A DNA stretch of 64,000 nt from Trichobilharzia regenti (taxonomy: Eukaryota; Platyhelminthes; Trematoda; Strigeidida; Schistosomatidae): contig OX235270.1 in NCBI GenBank assembly GCA_944472135.2, forward strand, positions 130,925,632-130,989,631, written 5' to 3'. The position numbers and the translations under genes were made by a program. The notes under the pieces are model-generated. The model saw only the letters and a program-made list of their open reading frames with translations, did no database searches and was not told where the DNA came from. Each line of letters opens with the position of its first letter. Within the stretch, counting starts at the first letter, position 1. This document shows positions 10,520-21,785 of this stretch, piece by piece.

Positions 10520-10985
10520 AATTTCAAGAATTACAAGACAATAAGCAGTAAATAAATTTCAGAGCAAACACGTGCAAAAATGTCACCAATTTTGAACGTA
10601 CCGCCAAGTAATAATTGGCTCGAGATTTTGATGATTTTTATGAGGGCTTAGATCGTTATCTTGAAAAAGATAATAATGAACGCCTTGACAGATCATGCTC
10701 CTGCCTTTAAATATATACCATTCGCACAGCCTACTGTTGAGATGCGACCACGTGGGATCTGCACAGATTTATGGGGCATCTTATAAATTAACTTGCTATC
10801 CATTGTCAGATCTTTAAATACCACTTCAAAATGTCTTATCTCACTTATTTTCTAATAATGGTCTTTACTCGATCCTCATCATATTCCATTAAACTTAACA
10901 TTTTGTAGCTCTTTATGAATTTGATTCGACTTATTCTACTCCTATTCTCTGCAGGGTACGGTTGTGCACCAAATAGACAAAAAAG
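10520..10985 (-). promoter_or_regulatory. CR1-A 5' UTR and probable internal promoter
   Basis: Non-coding, and conserved at 59990-60455 and, without the rest of the element, at 35578-35945. It contains an AT-rich TATA-like run (minus strand GGTATATATTTAAAGG, about 10705-10725). The shared left boundary of the three copies, near the segment gcacaaccgtaccctg, suggests the element's true 5' end is at about 10985. Promoter activity is inferred from position. Confidence 0.5.
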
Positions 10986-11536
10986 CATGAAATAAAAACA
11001 ACTGGCTTGAAAATAATTGTATTAAAGCCAAAAGTGGACATCATGATAGTACAAAATATGTTGGTTTTATTATACATTGCAAATGAACGTTGTCGGCCTA
11101 AGGATTAATTACTTCCCCATTCTGTTTTCTACATAAATGTGTTTATTAATGATATATTTCGCTCACTTAATCTATTACACTTTAATGTTTCACCTTAGCA
11201 CTTTTGCTTTTCTAAAACAGCTTCCGATCCCTTGTAAACGTTGTACTTACCTCAATATTGGTTGGTTATCGTATACCTACAACCACGGGATGTAAACGAA
11301 ACGAAGTCGATTTTCCCGCTCAACCTGGAGGACAATTGTACAATTCAATAACTATACAGCCTAGTTCAGACAATGTGTATTTATATATATATCAAATATT
11401 TAACTGTTGAAACATTATTAACTTGTAGACAATCTACGATTTGATATTATATCATACTTGATCGTGCCTGTAAAACTGGGATGCATTTTCATATAAATTT
11501 ATATGTTTATATGAGAATATATTATTATTATTATAG
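10986..11536. other. Non-coding spacer, part of palindrome P0
   Basis: AT-rich sequence with no ORF that looks coding. It is matched in inverted orientation by 59439-59990. It ends in an ATT microsatellite (11521-11535) that marks the place where the right arm carries 1.1 kb more sequence (58332-59438). Confidence 0.6.
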
Positions 11537-11594
11537 TATTCTGAGATACTGGGAGTTGTCATCGAGCCACGATTCCTGCCCATTTCACAAAAAG
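11537..11594 (+). repeat. R3 module, truncated piece upstream of LTR2
   Basis: This is the 3' end of a module of about 400 bp that lies directly upstream of LTR2 in three other places (24276-27398 when the CR1-B insertion is removed, 30424-30800, and 58274-58735). Here all but the last 58 bases are missing. Confidence 0.65.
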
Positions 11595-11902
11595 TGTCAA
11601 TGGACGTGAACATTGATCGTTTGCTTTTGGAACTGGTAGCCATTGGTGGGCAACTCAAAGGCGCGAATGGTTCGATCGTGTACAAGTTCGAAGAGGACGA
11701 CCAAAAGCGAATAAAAGTACATCATCGTTTTGTATAAAATATTTGTTTATAGAGTTTTACTGTTCTGCGTTTTGATTGCCAAGCAATACGACGTCCATCA
11801 TACAATACTGGTGTTTTGGAGTTAAGGTCGGAGAAAGTACATAGTTTCATCGGTGCGGGGCGTCTTCTTGGCAATACGAATTTAGGATAATGTTCCTCGA
11901 CA
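11595..11902 (+). repeat. LTR2 (left copy)
   Basis: A 308-bp unit that starts TGTCAATGGACGTG and ends CTCGACA, so its termini resemble those of LTR1 although the interior is different. Copies are at 27399-27706 and 57966-58273. A gag-like ORF follows after a leader (11903-12103), as expected for a 5' LTR. Confidence 0.75.
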
Positions 11903-12103
11903 GTTTTTTATTCTTTTGTTCGTTTTCTAGATCGACTTTTGGGACAGTATTATTCGTCTGTTCGTTTTCTCTAGTGCCTTCTGGAACTTTCGGGATCACT
12001 TACTGTGTCCACAACCAGTATCTCTTTGGACACGGATTATCAACGAGATTTGGATTTTTAGGTAACGTTGGGCAATGCCTGGGTCAAGAAACAACGTGGA
12101 ACC

Positions 12104-14027
12104 ATGGAAGCAGACAAAAAAGTAAGTGACGTTGAGTTGCCTATTAAGTGTAATGATATGCATGATGCTCAGCATGATGAGTCTGATGTTCACGCTTCGC
12201 CGTTTTGGGATAGTAATGCTTTAAGGCTTCTTGAGTTTGAACCCCGGTACTTTGATGGAAACCCAGCCGACTACCCACAGTTTGTAAAGAATTTTGAAGT
12301 CATGCTGAGTGGTTTTGTCTTAAATGACGAAATGAAGTTAATGTATTTATTGAGGTATTGCACTGGAGTTGCTTCAAGACCAATACAGTGCTGTAAGTTC
12401 ATGCCCCCAGACGAAGGATATACTGAGGTGATGCGTATCCTGCGTCAAAGGTTTGGAAGACCCTCAATGGTTGTAAGGAAGGTATTCGAGGCTGTTAAAG
12501 GTAATGGTAGTCAATTACGGGATGACTACAAGGCACTCTTTGAGTTTTCGGATAATCTGATGATCTACAAGAATACGTTGATTCTAATGAATTGCATGGG
12601 TGATCTTAACTTAAGTTCCATCCTTGAGGTAATAGCGAGACGCCTACCTACTCGACTGCAAAGGAAGTGGGTGAAGATAATCTCCCGCAGAGAGGATGAG
12701 GGTATCGAGCCAAAGTTCGATGATATTCTGAAACTGGTGAAATATAGCGTCAACCAAGCTATGAGCAAGTTTCCCAGTGTATTTCAACACACTGGAATAG
12801 AGAAGACAGAGAGCGAGACGCAATCATTGATGGTGAAAGGGTCTCAGAGTTGCGGATATCTAGAAGGCTTTATGGTGACAAGTGATCCATATAAACTTAG
12901 TGAGTGTAACAGCCTCCGTGGGACGTCAACAACAGATAGCTTACAAGTTGTGAGACAAACACGGTTGTGTTTTACACGTTTGCAAGAAGTGCAAACAAAG
13001 GCGAACTGTGAAGAAGTGACCGAGTGTAGTGGTAAGCTAATTGTGAAATCGGCGTAATCAAGGTCTGACTCCGAATTGGGTGACGATGATGGCGCAGTGA
13101 AGAAGCCTGTAGTTGATACTGATAAGCCATTGTTGAATAGAGTGTCACAGACGACACCGCAGCTTGTCCAAGAGAAGACAGTTACAGTTTCAGAGGACAG
13201 TTCTGACTCCACAAGACTACAAGATGTTATTTATCAGAGTGAAGGTATGAAACCATTGTGAGGAAGAACCTAAATCCTCTACTGCTGTTATTAAAGAGTT
13301 GGAAAGTGATGAAATTATCGGTAAAGTGAATAATTGTGATAAAGATCAAGGTAGTGCACATTTGTCTTTGGTTGATCAAGAAGAGATGAGGGGAATGCCT
13401 ACTACTGCTGAGTTGAACAAAGGTTGTGCACAGCTTGAAAGTCAAGGAGAATTAAATGGAGATGCGGTTGCAGAAGATAGGGATCCTTGTGAGACCGTCA
13501 GTTTAATTGATCAGCATGTAGCGCACCTATCGTCAGATACTGGCGCTAAACCCGAGCTGATAGTAACAGAAAGTAGTGGTGGTAATCTTGCAGTTTAAGA
13601 ATTTTCTGAAAGCCGAACAACAACAGCTTCTGATGCACCGCTAAGTTCATCAACTGGTATCAATCAGTCATCGTTGGTGTTGTCATCCACAATGAAACAG
13701 ATGCCCATCAACTCAAGTATCTTGTGCAATGACTATGATAATATTGGTGCATTTGAAGAGACGAAAGATATTGGTCAGTTTAGTGAGGATAAGCCAAGTG
13801 TGTATGAGAGGGTAATTGTTAAATTGACTTGCATGAATGAAGGCATTTCTAGTTTTAAGTTACTATTTGAATGCTATTATCTTTGGCGTAAATTACTCTG
13901 TTTCTACGCTTGGTTGATCAGATATGTCGTGTGTTTGTTGGTCATCTATATTCTACGATACAATGACATGAGCGTGTTACCGTTTAGATTTGAGGATATG
14001 GATCGTAGAATGAAATCGCCAGCTTAG
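12104..14027 (+). pseudogene. gag: Pol-less Gag protein of the LTR2 subfamily, broken
   Basis: The first in-frame ATG is 12104 (MEADKKVSDVELP). The frame is also open upstream to about 12068 without an ATG. The first 230 residues are a DUF1759-type Gag domain (FDGNPADYPQFVKNFEVML, RPIQCC, LRQRFGRPSMVV). A stop at 13055-13057, a frame change near 13260 and a stop at 13596-13598 split the rest into 13058-13261, 13299-13598 and 13599-14027. The parts match the acidic middle and hydrophobic C-terminus of the 655-codon ORF at 42252. No protease, reverse transcriptase or integrase is present. Right-arm partner: 55841-57764. Confidence 0.82.
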
Positions 14028-14132
14028 CTAAAAACACCTTTTCCAGAGGGGTTCTAAACTTAGGATTTCGTGTCGCTCATAGTATTCCAGAACAATTTCT
14101 AAACCAAGAGTACTTGAGGCAAACAACTATTG
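14020..14132 (-). pseudogene. CR1 ORF2 C-terminal fragment next to the BEL insertion site
   Basis: Matches 41640-41747 and 6480-6570 (segment aggggttctaaac and the following 80 bases). It ends at the LTR1 boundary with attgc, a variant of the GTTGC insertion site. This shows that the gag-only element to the right sits in the same CR1 position as the copy at 41748. Confidence 0.7.
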
Positions 14133-14493
14133 CTGACAATGTACATGGAGATTGAGCGATCAGTTCAAGGATGTTTGATCAAACCCAACTTCCCTATATT
14201 TTCGCGGAGGCATCAATCAGCCAGTCATCGTCTCATCGGTCGCTGTTCAGAATGAAGTCAGGAGAAAACCGTCAGAAATAATATTGTGATTTATTATTGT
14301 AATATTTGTTCACAGACCTTAGTTGTAACAGTGTTTATATGTTGGTGTTACAATAAAGAATCCTCGAGTCGCCAATTGGTGTTTTGGTTTTTGCGCCCGT
14401 TATTACCAAGCGTTTCTGAGAAACTTCAAGAAACAGCGTGAGACCGAGTGCAGCGAGAGCTGAGCATTAACGGTTTATGAGACGTGGTTGACA
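14133..14493 (+). repeat. LTR1 copy, 5' LTR of the gag-only element
   Basis: Starts TGACAATG (TGTCAATG in the consensus) and ends GGTTGACA. It contains the conserved CAATAAAGAATCC polyadenylation segment. Right-arm partners are 55375-55733 (P0) and 23916-24275 (P1). Confidence 0.85.
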
Positions 14494-14637
14494 GTTTCTA
14501 ACGATAGAAACAGATCTGGCGGATTCAAACAGTTGGTGAAAGTTTGGATAGTCGCCGTTCATTTTTCCTGGTGCCGGTCAAGTCCTCTTTGAACAAGCAA
14601 TATCTGGAACTATTTTGGAATTGGGTCAAGTTCAACA

Positions 14638-16143
14638 ATGCCTGGGTCAAAGAAGGGACAGTGCGTCTTGGATGCAAACAGGAAAGTAAGTCATGGTGAC
14701 TTGTCTGTTAATTGTAACGATGTGTCTGATGTTCAACATGACATGGTTGATGTTACTCTTTCGCCGTTCAGGGATAATAGGAACATCAAACTCCCTAAAT
14801 TTGAACCACAGTGTTTCGACGGAAACCCGGCTGATTATTTACAATTTGTAAGGGAGTTTGAGATCATGCTGAGTAGTTTTCTATTAAGTGATGAATTGAA
14901 GTTAATGTATTTGATGAGATATTGCACTGGAGATGCTGCAAGAGCTATACAGTGTTGTAAGTTTATGAAGCCAAAAGAGAGCTACTACGAGGCTATGAGC
15001 ATACTACGTCAAAGGTTTGGAAGACCTTCAATGATTGTAAGGATCGTATACGAAGCTGTCGAAGGTAATGGCAGCCAACTTCGAGATGACTCCAAGGCAC
15101 TCACTGGGATTTTAGATAATCTTATAACTTATAAGAGTACCTTGATTTCGATGAATTGCATGAGTGACCTCAACTCGAGTTTTATACTAGAAGTAATAGC
15201 AAGACGTCTACCTACTCGACTGCAAAGGAAGTGGGTGAAGATAAGCTCCCGTATGGAGGATGAGGGTATCGAGCCAAAGTTTGATGATATCCTGAAACTG
15301 GTACATAATAGTGTCAATCAATCTATGAGCAAGTTTGCCGGTATATTGAATCTCACCCGTAGAATAGAGCAGTCTGAGATCAAAATGCAATCATTGATGA
15401 CGAATAGGCCTCAGAGAGGTGGATATCGAGAAGGCTCCATGATGTCTAGTAATGCATATAGACCTAGTGAGTGTAACAGGTTTCGTAGTACATCCTCAAC
15501 AGATAAGTTACAAGATGCAAGACAAGCACGGTTGTGTTTTACACGTTTGCAAGAGCTGCATGCAGAGGTGAACTGTGAACCAGCGAGCAAGTTCAGTGAT
15601 AAGCTAAATGTAAACTCCAGGCCTGACTCCGAATTGTGTGACGATAACGGTGCGGTGAAGAAGTCTGTAGTTGCAACTGGTAAGCCATTGTTGAATAGAG
15701 TGTCACAGAATAGAGTTATTGCTTCAGAGTGCAGTTCTGACTCCACAAGTTTACAAGGTATATCTAGTCAGAGTGAAGGTATGAAATCTTTAGGGATTTG
15801 TGAGGAAGAACCCAAATCATCTACTGCTGTTATTAAAGAGTTTGAAAATGATGAAGTTGACCAGATAGATGATGGTAAATTGAATATTTGTGATAATGAT
15901 CATGATAGTGCAGATTTGTCTTTGCTTGATCATGATGAAATGCGGGGAATGCCCACTACTGCTAAGTTGAATAAAGGTTCTGTACAACGACAACGTGAAG
16001 TAGAATTGAACGCAGATGCAGTTGCAGAAGGTATGGATACTTGTGAGACCGTCAGTGTAATTGATCAGCGTGTAACCCACCTATCATCAGATGATAGTTG
16101 TCAAGGTAGTCGAGGATTCAGCGATCAATTCTTGGTTGTTTGA
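14638..16143 (+). pseudogene. gag: Pol-less BEL Gag ORF, truncated by a deletion at an LTR boundary
   Basis: Starts with MPGSKKGQ. The Gag DUF1759-type domain is intact (about residues 50-200). The zinc knuckle region reads RLCFTRLQELHAEVNC, so one of the first two cysteines and the spacing of a CCHC motif are lost. The acidic middle region follows. The coding sequence ends at 16098, where LTR1 begins exactly at 16099; the last 15 residues of the open frame are translated LTR. The P1 partner at 21786-23771 continues for about 170 more residues, so about 1.45 kb (C-terminal coding region and 3' internal region) has been lost here. Confidence 0.85.
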
Positions 16144-16458
16144 TGAAACCCAACTTCCCTATATTTTCGCGGAGGCATCAATCAGACAGTCATCGTCTCA
16201 TCTGTCGCTGTTCAGAATGAAGTCAGGAGAAAACCGTCAGAAATAATATTGTGATTTATTATTGTAATATTTGTTCACAGACCTTAGTTGTAACAGTGTT
16301 TATATGTTGGTGTTACAATAAAGAATCCTCGAGTCGCCAATTGGTGTTTTGGTTTTTGCGCCCGTTATTACTAAGCGTTTCTGAGAAACTTCAAGAAACA
16401 GCGTGAGACCGAGTGCAGCGAGAGCTGAGCATTAACGGTTTATGAGACGTGGTTGACA
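16099..16458 (+). repeat. LTR1 copy, 3' LTR of the truncated gag-only element
   Basis: Starts TGTCAAGG directly after gag codons and ends GGTTGACA. It is followed by leader sequence (16459-16560) as though it were also the 5' LTR of a further element, so it is shared between two element bodies. Confidence 0.82.
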
Positions 16459-16800
16459 GTTTCTGACGGTGAAGTCAGTTTTCGACGGATTCGGACGGTT
16501 GTTGACGGTTTGGATAGTCACCATTCATCTTTCCTGGTGCCGGTCAAGTTCTCTTTGAACAATCAAACAACCATGAATTGATCGTTAAATCTTTAACTAC
16601 ATTGACTATCGTGCTAAACCCAAACTAGTAATGAAAGACAGCAGTGATGGTAATCTTTTAGTTAGACAATATCTGAAAGCTGAGCAACAACAGCTGCCGA
16701 TCCACCGCTATGTTCATCAACTTGTATCAATCAGTTGTCATTGGTGTCGTCATTCACAATGACCTTGTTTTTTGTCATGATACCATCCCAGTCTCCACCT
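16459..16800 (+). other. Leader fragment, inverted LTR1 start and gag fragment
   Basis: Three small BEL pieces: leader (16459-16560), about 50 bp of the LTR1 start in reverse orientation (16560-16612), and about 150 bp resembling the C-terminal part of the pol-less gag ORF (to about 16770). A short piece of CR1 endonuclease sequence (segment ttttttgtcatgatac) comes last. Inverted copy at 20141-20479, direct copy at 49336-49672. Confidence 0.6.
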
Positions 16801-17523
16801 ATAAATAAATAAATAAATTTATTCTCATGACACAGTACATGAGGGACGCCAGTTTACAGACATCATCAAATTGTTACAGAAGTAGGACCATATTATTCAG
16901 TCACATTTTACAATCGATGACAAAATATGTTTAACACGTACACTGGAGATTATACATACACTTGATAAATGTTAATCCCAATAGTATAAAACATCCTTTT
17001 CACTTATGTACAATCATTTCTGTGCATAGTTGGAAAAATCCGCTAGATTGTCAGTGTGTGCAACACATCAGGAATTACAGAAGTATTGTCTTCGCATTAA
17101 CAAAAACACCAGGTCTTTGGTGGATGGGTTATAAGTGCCTGGGAAAAAAATAAAGCTTGAAGTCAATTTTCGTAATCAACTTTGTGGTGTGGAGAATCCT
17201 TGAATAAGAGTTCATTGATGTGTTATTTTGAAATCAGTGATATGTTTATCTCATTTGATCTGTAATGTCATTGTTGGGAGTAAAATACATAAGCTTTAGA
17301 CGCATTAATTAATGGATTTCTACTGCTTGTGGGTATTTACTTCTCGTGAGGAAGGTTTTCGAATTTTAGTTGTTACGACATGATTTGTGGATATTGACTG
17401 CTCAGCAACATTACGGATATAAGTTCATCACATTATCTCAGGAATGTTGGGTTGTAGTTGGTGATGCATATATGATTTCCGACGAGCGTACATCTGTCCA
17501 TGTGATGTTGTGGTGAGTTCTAT
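16801..17523 (+). repeat. Repeat E (AATA-tailed, ggacgccag family) and flank
   Basis: Begins with an AATA microsatellite (16801-16824) and the segment acatgagggacgccagttt, then about 300 bp ending near cttcgcattaacaaaaacac. Related but diverged sequence occurs at 37985-38512 and 40250-40640. The right end at 17523 is the inner edge of palindrome P1. A 63-codon frame at 16962 also occurs in the other copies of this repeat but has no recognisable protein features. Confidence 0.6.
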
Positions 17524-18168
17524 TGTCAGTCTCGTCTCAAAAACCGATAATGCCCAGCTCTCGCTACGCTCCGGCCCACGCTGTTCCTTTGAGTTTAAGA
17601 AACGCTTAGTAATAACGGACGCAAAAACCAAAACACCGTTCCGCTGCTTGTTATTTCTTTATTGTTACACCAACATATAAAAGGAATAAACGAACTAAGC
17701 AAACTAAGGTCTGAAAACTAATATTACAATAATAATAAATCATTGTTACTTCTGACGATATTTTACACTTCTTTCTGAACAGCGATCGATGAGACGATGA
17801 CTGTCGTATTGATGCCTCCGCGAAAATCAGGGAAGTTGATTTTGAGCAAACAACCAAGAATTGATCGTTCAATCTTCAACTCCATTGACACTCCCCGGCA
17901 AAAAAGGGATCCAACCCATTTTTCCTTCATGATCAATACACGTTGACTTGAATGCCATTGCGAGAACCTGGGTCACACGGACAGAGCTGAAATGGAAATC
18001 AAACAGAAAAGCCAACACACCACAAGCATACCACCCACAGCACAATCTCACACATCAATGACGACCTGCGCGTCCAGACAGAGACCTCCTCTTGACATCT
18101 TGCAACACAATCGCCACTTGCCAGAATGACTCTTGCAGAATGCAAAGTGACCATGGCAGGACTTACTT
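17524..18168 (-). mobile_element. BEL-A 3' fragment: LTR1 (17524-17890) and end of the internal region
   Basis: On the minus strand, about 275 bp of the 3' internal region (18168-17891) leads through a CCGGGGAG purine tract into LTR1 (17890-17524; TGTCA start, TGACA end). This copy is closer to the LTR of the element at 1-6332 (shared segment ggaataa.cgaactaagc) than to the gag-only copies. The LTR edge at 17524 is exactly where palindrome P1 loses symmetry. Confidence 0.8.
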
Positions 18169-18483
18169 CCTTAACTTATTACGGTGTGCCCTTGGAATAT
18201 ATTCAGTTCGGTGTCTACTTAATTTCACTATTTTCTTTGGAGCAACTGTATCTAGACAAAGGGTAACATTCCTGTAAAACAGGGTTACTACGGCCTCCAG
18301 GGAGTCAGTGGTAAAATAGTCATCCCATTGACAGAGTCGAATAAGTTCTTGGACTAATCCCCAGTCTGTATATTTGTAACTACGACATATTGTGCTTCCT
18401 GAATCTTGTTTGTTTCCTGTATTTAGTGGTGAGAAAGGCAGAGAGCAGAGTACCATTCTATGGTCACTACTGGAAAATCGATT
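18169..18483 (-). pseudogene. CR1-A ORF2 fragment (endonuclease end to RT start)
   Basis: Open frame from 18492 down to 18163 with FSSSDHRMVLCSLPFS and the following CR1-A sequence. It is nearly identical to 47366-47683. It joins head to head with CR1-D at 18483/18484. Confidence 0.8.
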
Positions 18484-19251
18484 ACCTGGCAACTCCAGTT
18501 TAATGTCGACAAATGTGGCTGGCTCTGCATAGGTTGCAACAATTTAGAACTTGACCTGACAATTCAAGGCCATGCACTTTTACGACTGGAATCTGTATTG
18601 GACCTAGGACTGAAATACTCACATGACTTATCATTTTCTGAACATATCTCCAAACAAGTGTCAAAGTCACGCAGACTTATCGGCTTTCTACTCAGGAACT
18701 TTTACAGAAATGAGTCCAGAATTCTGTTGTACAAGGTTTGTGTGCGTCCTTTATTTGATTACTGTTCATTCATGTATAGTAGTATACGCATAGAGGACAA
18801 ATTGAAAGTCGAGGGAGTGCAGAGGTACTTCACGTCAAAATTACTCGGAACCGAAAATGGTGCGAACTACTCCACTAGATGTGACACCCTAGGATTAGAA
18901 ACACTATGGCTAAGACGCCTGAGACTAAACTTAACACCTTACTATAAGCTTCTAAACCACTTAGTTTTTACCTCTGCTAATGGCATTCGACTTTCAGATG
19001 ACAGTGGCTACAAACTAAGACACACTAAGGGTACAGTAGCTATCGAACAATGTAAAACAGCTACCAGGCAAAAGTTTTATTTGATTAGGTATGCACAGAT
19101 ATGGAATAAACTACCAATGGAAATGCGTCAAGTAGGTACATTGGCCTCATTCAAAAAAGTGCTTAACGACAAACTACACGAGTTTGCAAATGATAGTAGT
19201 CCTAGTTCCTATCTGAGAGCCTCCGAAATTATAGGTCCATTTAATGTATAA
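18484..19251 (+). pseudogene. CR1-D ORF2: RT C-terminal part only
   Basis: The frame begins mid-domain (WQLQFNVDKCGWLCIG, the segment that follows the catalytic YADD in CR1 reverse transcriptases) and runs to a natural-looking end (SEIIGPFNV). It includes the C-terminal LGLETLWLRRLRLNLTPYYK motif. It belongs to a different CR1 lineage from CR1-A. The 5' part, including the catalytic motifs, is absent. A nearly identical copy is at 47684-48448. The 3' UTR follows to about 19414. Confidence 0.83.
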
Positions 19252-19414
19252 GCTCAAATACTACACCTGTTGTTTTTGCCTATATTTATAATTTTAGATA
19301 AAACATTAACGATTAAGATACTTACCCTCAAAAAGACAAGAAGTTTCGTTTGCAAAACTTCTACCCAACACAATAAGTGGAATAAAATGGACATAAACCG
19401 ACAACATGAAAAAG

Positions 19415-20140
19415 ATAGAACTTACCACAACATCACATGTACAGATGTACGCTCGTCGGAAATCATGTATTCATCACCAACTACAACCCAACATTCCTGA
19501 GATAATGTGATGAACTTATATCCGTAATGTTGCTGAGCAGTCAATATCCACAAATCATGTCGTAACAACTAAAATTCGAAAACCTTCCTCACGAGAAGTA
19601 AATACCCACAAGCAGTAGAAATCCATTAATTAATGCGTCTAAAGCTTATGTATTTTACTCCCAACAATGACATTACAGATCAAATGAGATAAACATATCA
19701 CTGATTTCAAAATAACACATCAATGAACTCTTATTCAAGGATTCTCCACACCACAAAGTTGATTACGAAAATTGACTTCAAGCTTTATTTTTTTCCCAGG
19801 CACTTATAACCCATCCACCAAAGACCTGGTGTTTTTGTTAATGCAAAGACAATACTTCTGTAATTCCTGATGTGTTGCACACACTGACAATCTAGCGGAT
19901 TTTTCCAACTATGCACAGAAATGATTGTACATAAGTGAAAAGGATGTTTTATACTATTGGGATTAACATTTATCAAGTGTATGTATAATCTCCAGTGTAC
20001 GTGTTAAACATATTTTGTCATCGATTGTAAAATGTGACTGAATAATATGGTCCTACTTCTGTAACAATTTGATGATGTCTGTAAACTGGCGTCCCTCATG
20101 TACTGCGTCATGAGAATAAATTTATTTATTTATTTATAGG
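19415..20140 (-). repeat. Repeat E and flank, inverted copy (P1 right arm)
   Basis: Reverse complement of 16800-17523 at very high identity, ending in the TTTA microsatellite (about 20118-20138). Direct copy at 48610-49335. Confidence 0.65.
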
Positions 20141-20479
20141 TGGAGACTGGGATGGTATCATGACAAAAAACAAGGTCATTGTGAATGACGACACCAACGA
20201 CAACTGATTGATACAAGTTGATGAACATAGCGGTGGATCGGCAGCTGTTGTTGCTCAGCTTTCAGATATTGTCTAACTAAAAGATTACCATCACTGCTGT
20301 CTTTCATTACTAGTTTGGGTTTAGCACGATAGTCAATGTAGTTAAAGATTTAACGATCAATTCATGGTTGTTTGATTGTTCAAAGAGAACTTGACCGGCA
20401 CCAGGAAAGATGAATGAGGACTATCCAAACCGTCAACAACCGTCCGAATCCGTCGAAAACTGACTTCACCGTCAGAAAC
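20141..20479 (-). other. Leader, LTR1 start and gag fragments (P1 right arm)
   Basis: Inverted counterpart of 16459-16800: a short CR1 endonuclease piece, a degraded gag C-terminal piece (about 20170-20330), about 50 bp of the LTR1 start, and the leader running up to LTR1 at 20480. No coding potential of its own. Confidence 0.55.
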
Positions 20480-20839
20480 TGTCAACCACGTCTCATAAAC
20501 CGTTAATGCTCAGCTCTCGCTGCACTCGGTCTCACGCTGTTTCTTGAAGTTTCTCAGAAACGCTTAGTAATAACGGGCGCAAAAACCAAAACACCAATTG
20601 GCGACTCGAGGATTCTTTATTGTAACACCAACATATAAACACTGTTACAACTAAGGTCTGTGAACAAATATTACAATAATAAATCACAATATTACTTCTG
20701 ACGGTTTTCTCCTGACTTCTTTCTGAACAGCGACCGATGAGACGATGACTGTCTGATTGATGCCTCCGCGAAAATATAGGGAAGTTGGGTTTGAGCAAAC
20801 AACCATGAATTGATCGTTCAATCTTCAACTCCATTGACA
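20480..20839 (-). repeat. LTR1 copy, 3' LTR of the gag-only element at 20480-24275
   Basis: Minus strand TGTCAATGGAG to GGTTGACA, 360 bp, with the conserved CAATAAAGAATCC segment. Preceded on the minus strand by the CCGGGGAG purine tract (20840-20847). Confidence 0.87.
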
Positions 20840-21785
20840 CTCCCCGGCAAAACACGGATCCATCCCTTTTTCCATCACAGCGAATACACTTGACTTGGAT
20901 GCCATTACGAGAACCTGGGTCACACAGACAGAGCTGAAATGGAAAACAAACAGAAAAGCCAACACACCACAAGCATACTCACAGCAAAATTTCACACATC
21001 AATGACGACATGCGCCTTCCAGTTAAAGGCATCCTCTTGCAATTCAATCGCCACTTGCTAGAATGACTCTTGCAGAATGCAACGTGACCATAGCACCACC
21101 TCACGATACTCTTCGCACATCCTCTTATCTATTCACTATCAACTACCCCTGTGATCGCTTGTCACTCATGCTGTTTTAGTTCTAGTAACGGTGACGTATG
21201 CAAACCCCAGTCGTTCACACTTTTGCTTTCCGGCGTGTGGGACCGCAGCTAACAATTATCTCCGTGGGCATTTCATTCTCAGCAATAGCCTAGCCTCCCC
21301 GGCGTATACGCTCCATCTGTCGTCCTTAACATCAATCAATTCATTCACGGATGTAGAAGACAAGAAACAACTTCAGAAGTAATCACGACGAAAATTTTAA
21401 CAAAATTATGCAAAACAACCAAGTACGAAAACAACGAGTAAACACAGTGAATCCAAAAACACCAACTGATATGACACACCACACATATATACAAACAGTA
21501 CACACAAACTCGCATTTCATGTCTTGATGGAATTCCGTGGAAGAATCGCAGGACTTACACCAGTACGCCTACAACCCTTCACAGGCTGACGATTGTAATT
21601 TGTGGAATGTCCGGACACACACAAGATTAACCAACAATTTCAATGATTGGAACTCACACAATTATTTAACACAAACATATGTACAATCAACACATCAAAT
21701 GTTGTGGATTCTGACACGACAAACTACCCTTGAAGAACTGCAGGACTTACAGCAGTACGCCTACAACCCTTCTCAGGTTGACGCC
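20840..21785 (-). other. 3' internal non-coding region of the gag-only BEL element
   Basis: Same region as 1-910 and 44220-45173. The repeated 55-bp motif lies at about 21537-21590 and 21728-21783, spaced by about 190 bp. Confidence 0.75.

Larger units (their letters stand above)
6333..10985 (-). mobile_element. CR1-A (left copy): two-ORF CR1-like non-LTR retrotransposon, 3' end cut by BEL-A
   Basis: Minus-strand order: 5' UTR (about 10985-10520), ORF1 (10519-9050), ORF2 with endonuclease and reverse transcriptase (9125 downward, broken), and RT C-terminal region (to 6333). BEL-A interrupts the 3' part at 6332/6333. A second copy in opposite orientation occupies about 59990-64000, forming the outer arms of palindrome P0. 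Confidence 0.88.
6975..15150. repeat. Palindrome P0, left arm
   Basis: Reverse complement of 54716-64000. Matching positions sum to about 69868 between 11537 and 15150 and to about 70975 between 6975 and 11536, the difference being the 1.1 kb found only on the right. The arm may extend further, because the window ends while still inside it. Identity is lower than in P2; differing stops and several residue changes are visible in gag2. Confidence 0.9.
14133..17523. repeat. Palindrome P1, left arm
   Basis: Reverse complement of 19415-24275. Positions sum to 36938 near the centre and to about 38400 in gag, because the left arm lacks about 1.45 kb between 16098 and 16099. The central spacer is 17524-19414. 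Confidence 0.9.

Noticed and set aside
16962..17153. 63-codon frame seen three times (16962, 19785, 48977)
   Set aside because: It lies inside repeat E and recurs only because the repeat is duplicated. There is no recognisable domain, and the diverged copies at 37985 and 40250 do not keep it.
20118..20138. TTTA microsatellite as a CRISPR-like or satellite array
   Set aside because: It is only about 20 bp and marks the end of repeat E. No spacer-repeat array is present anywhere in the window.
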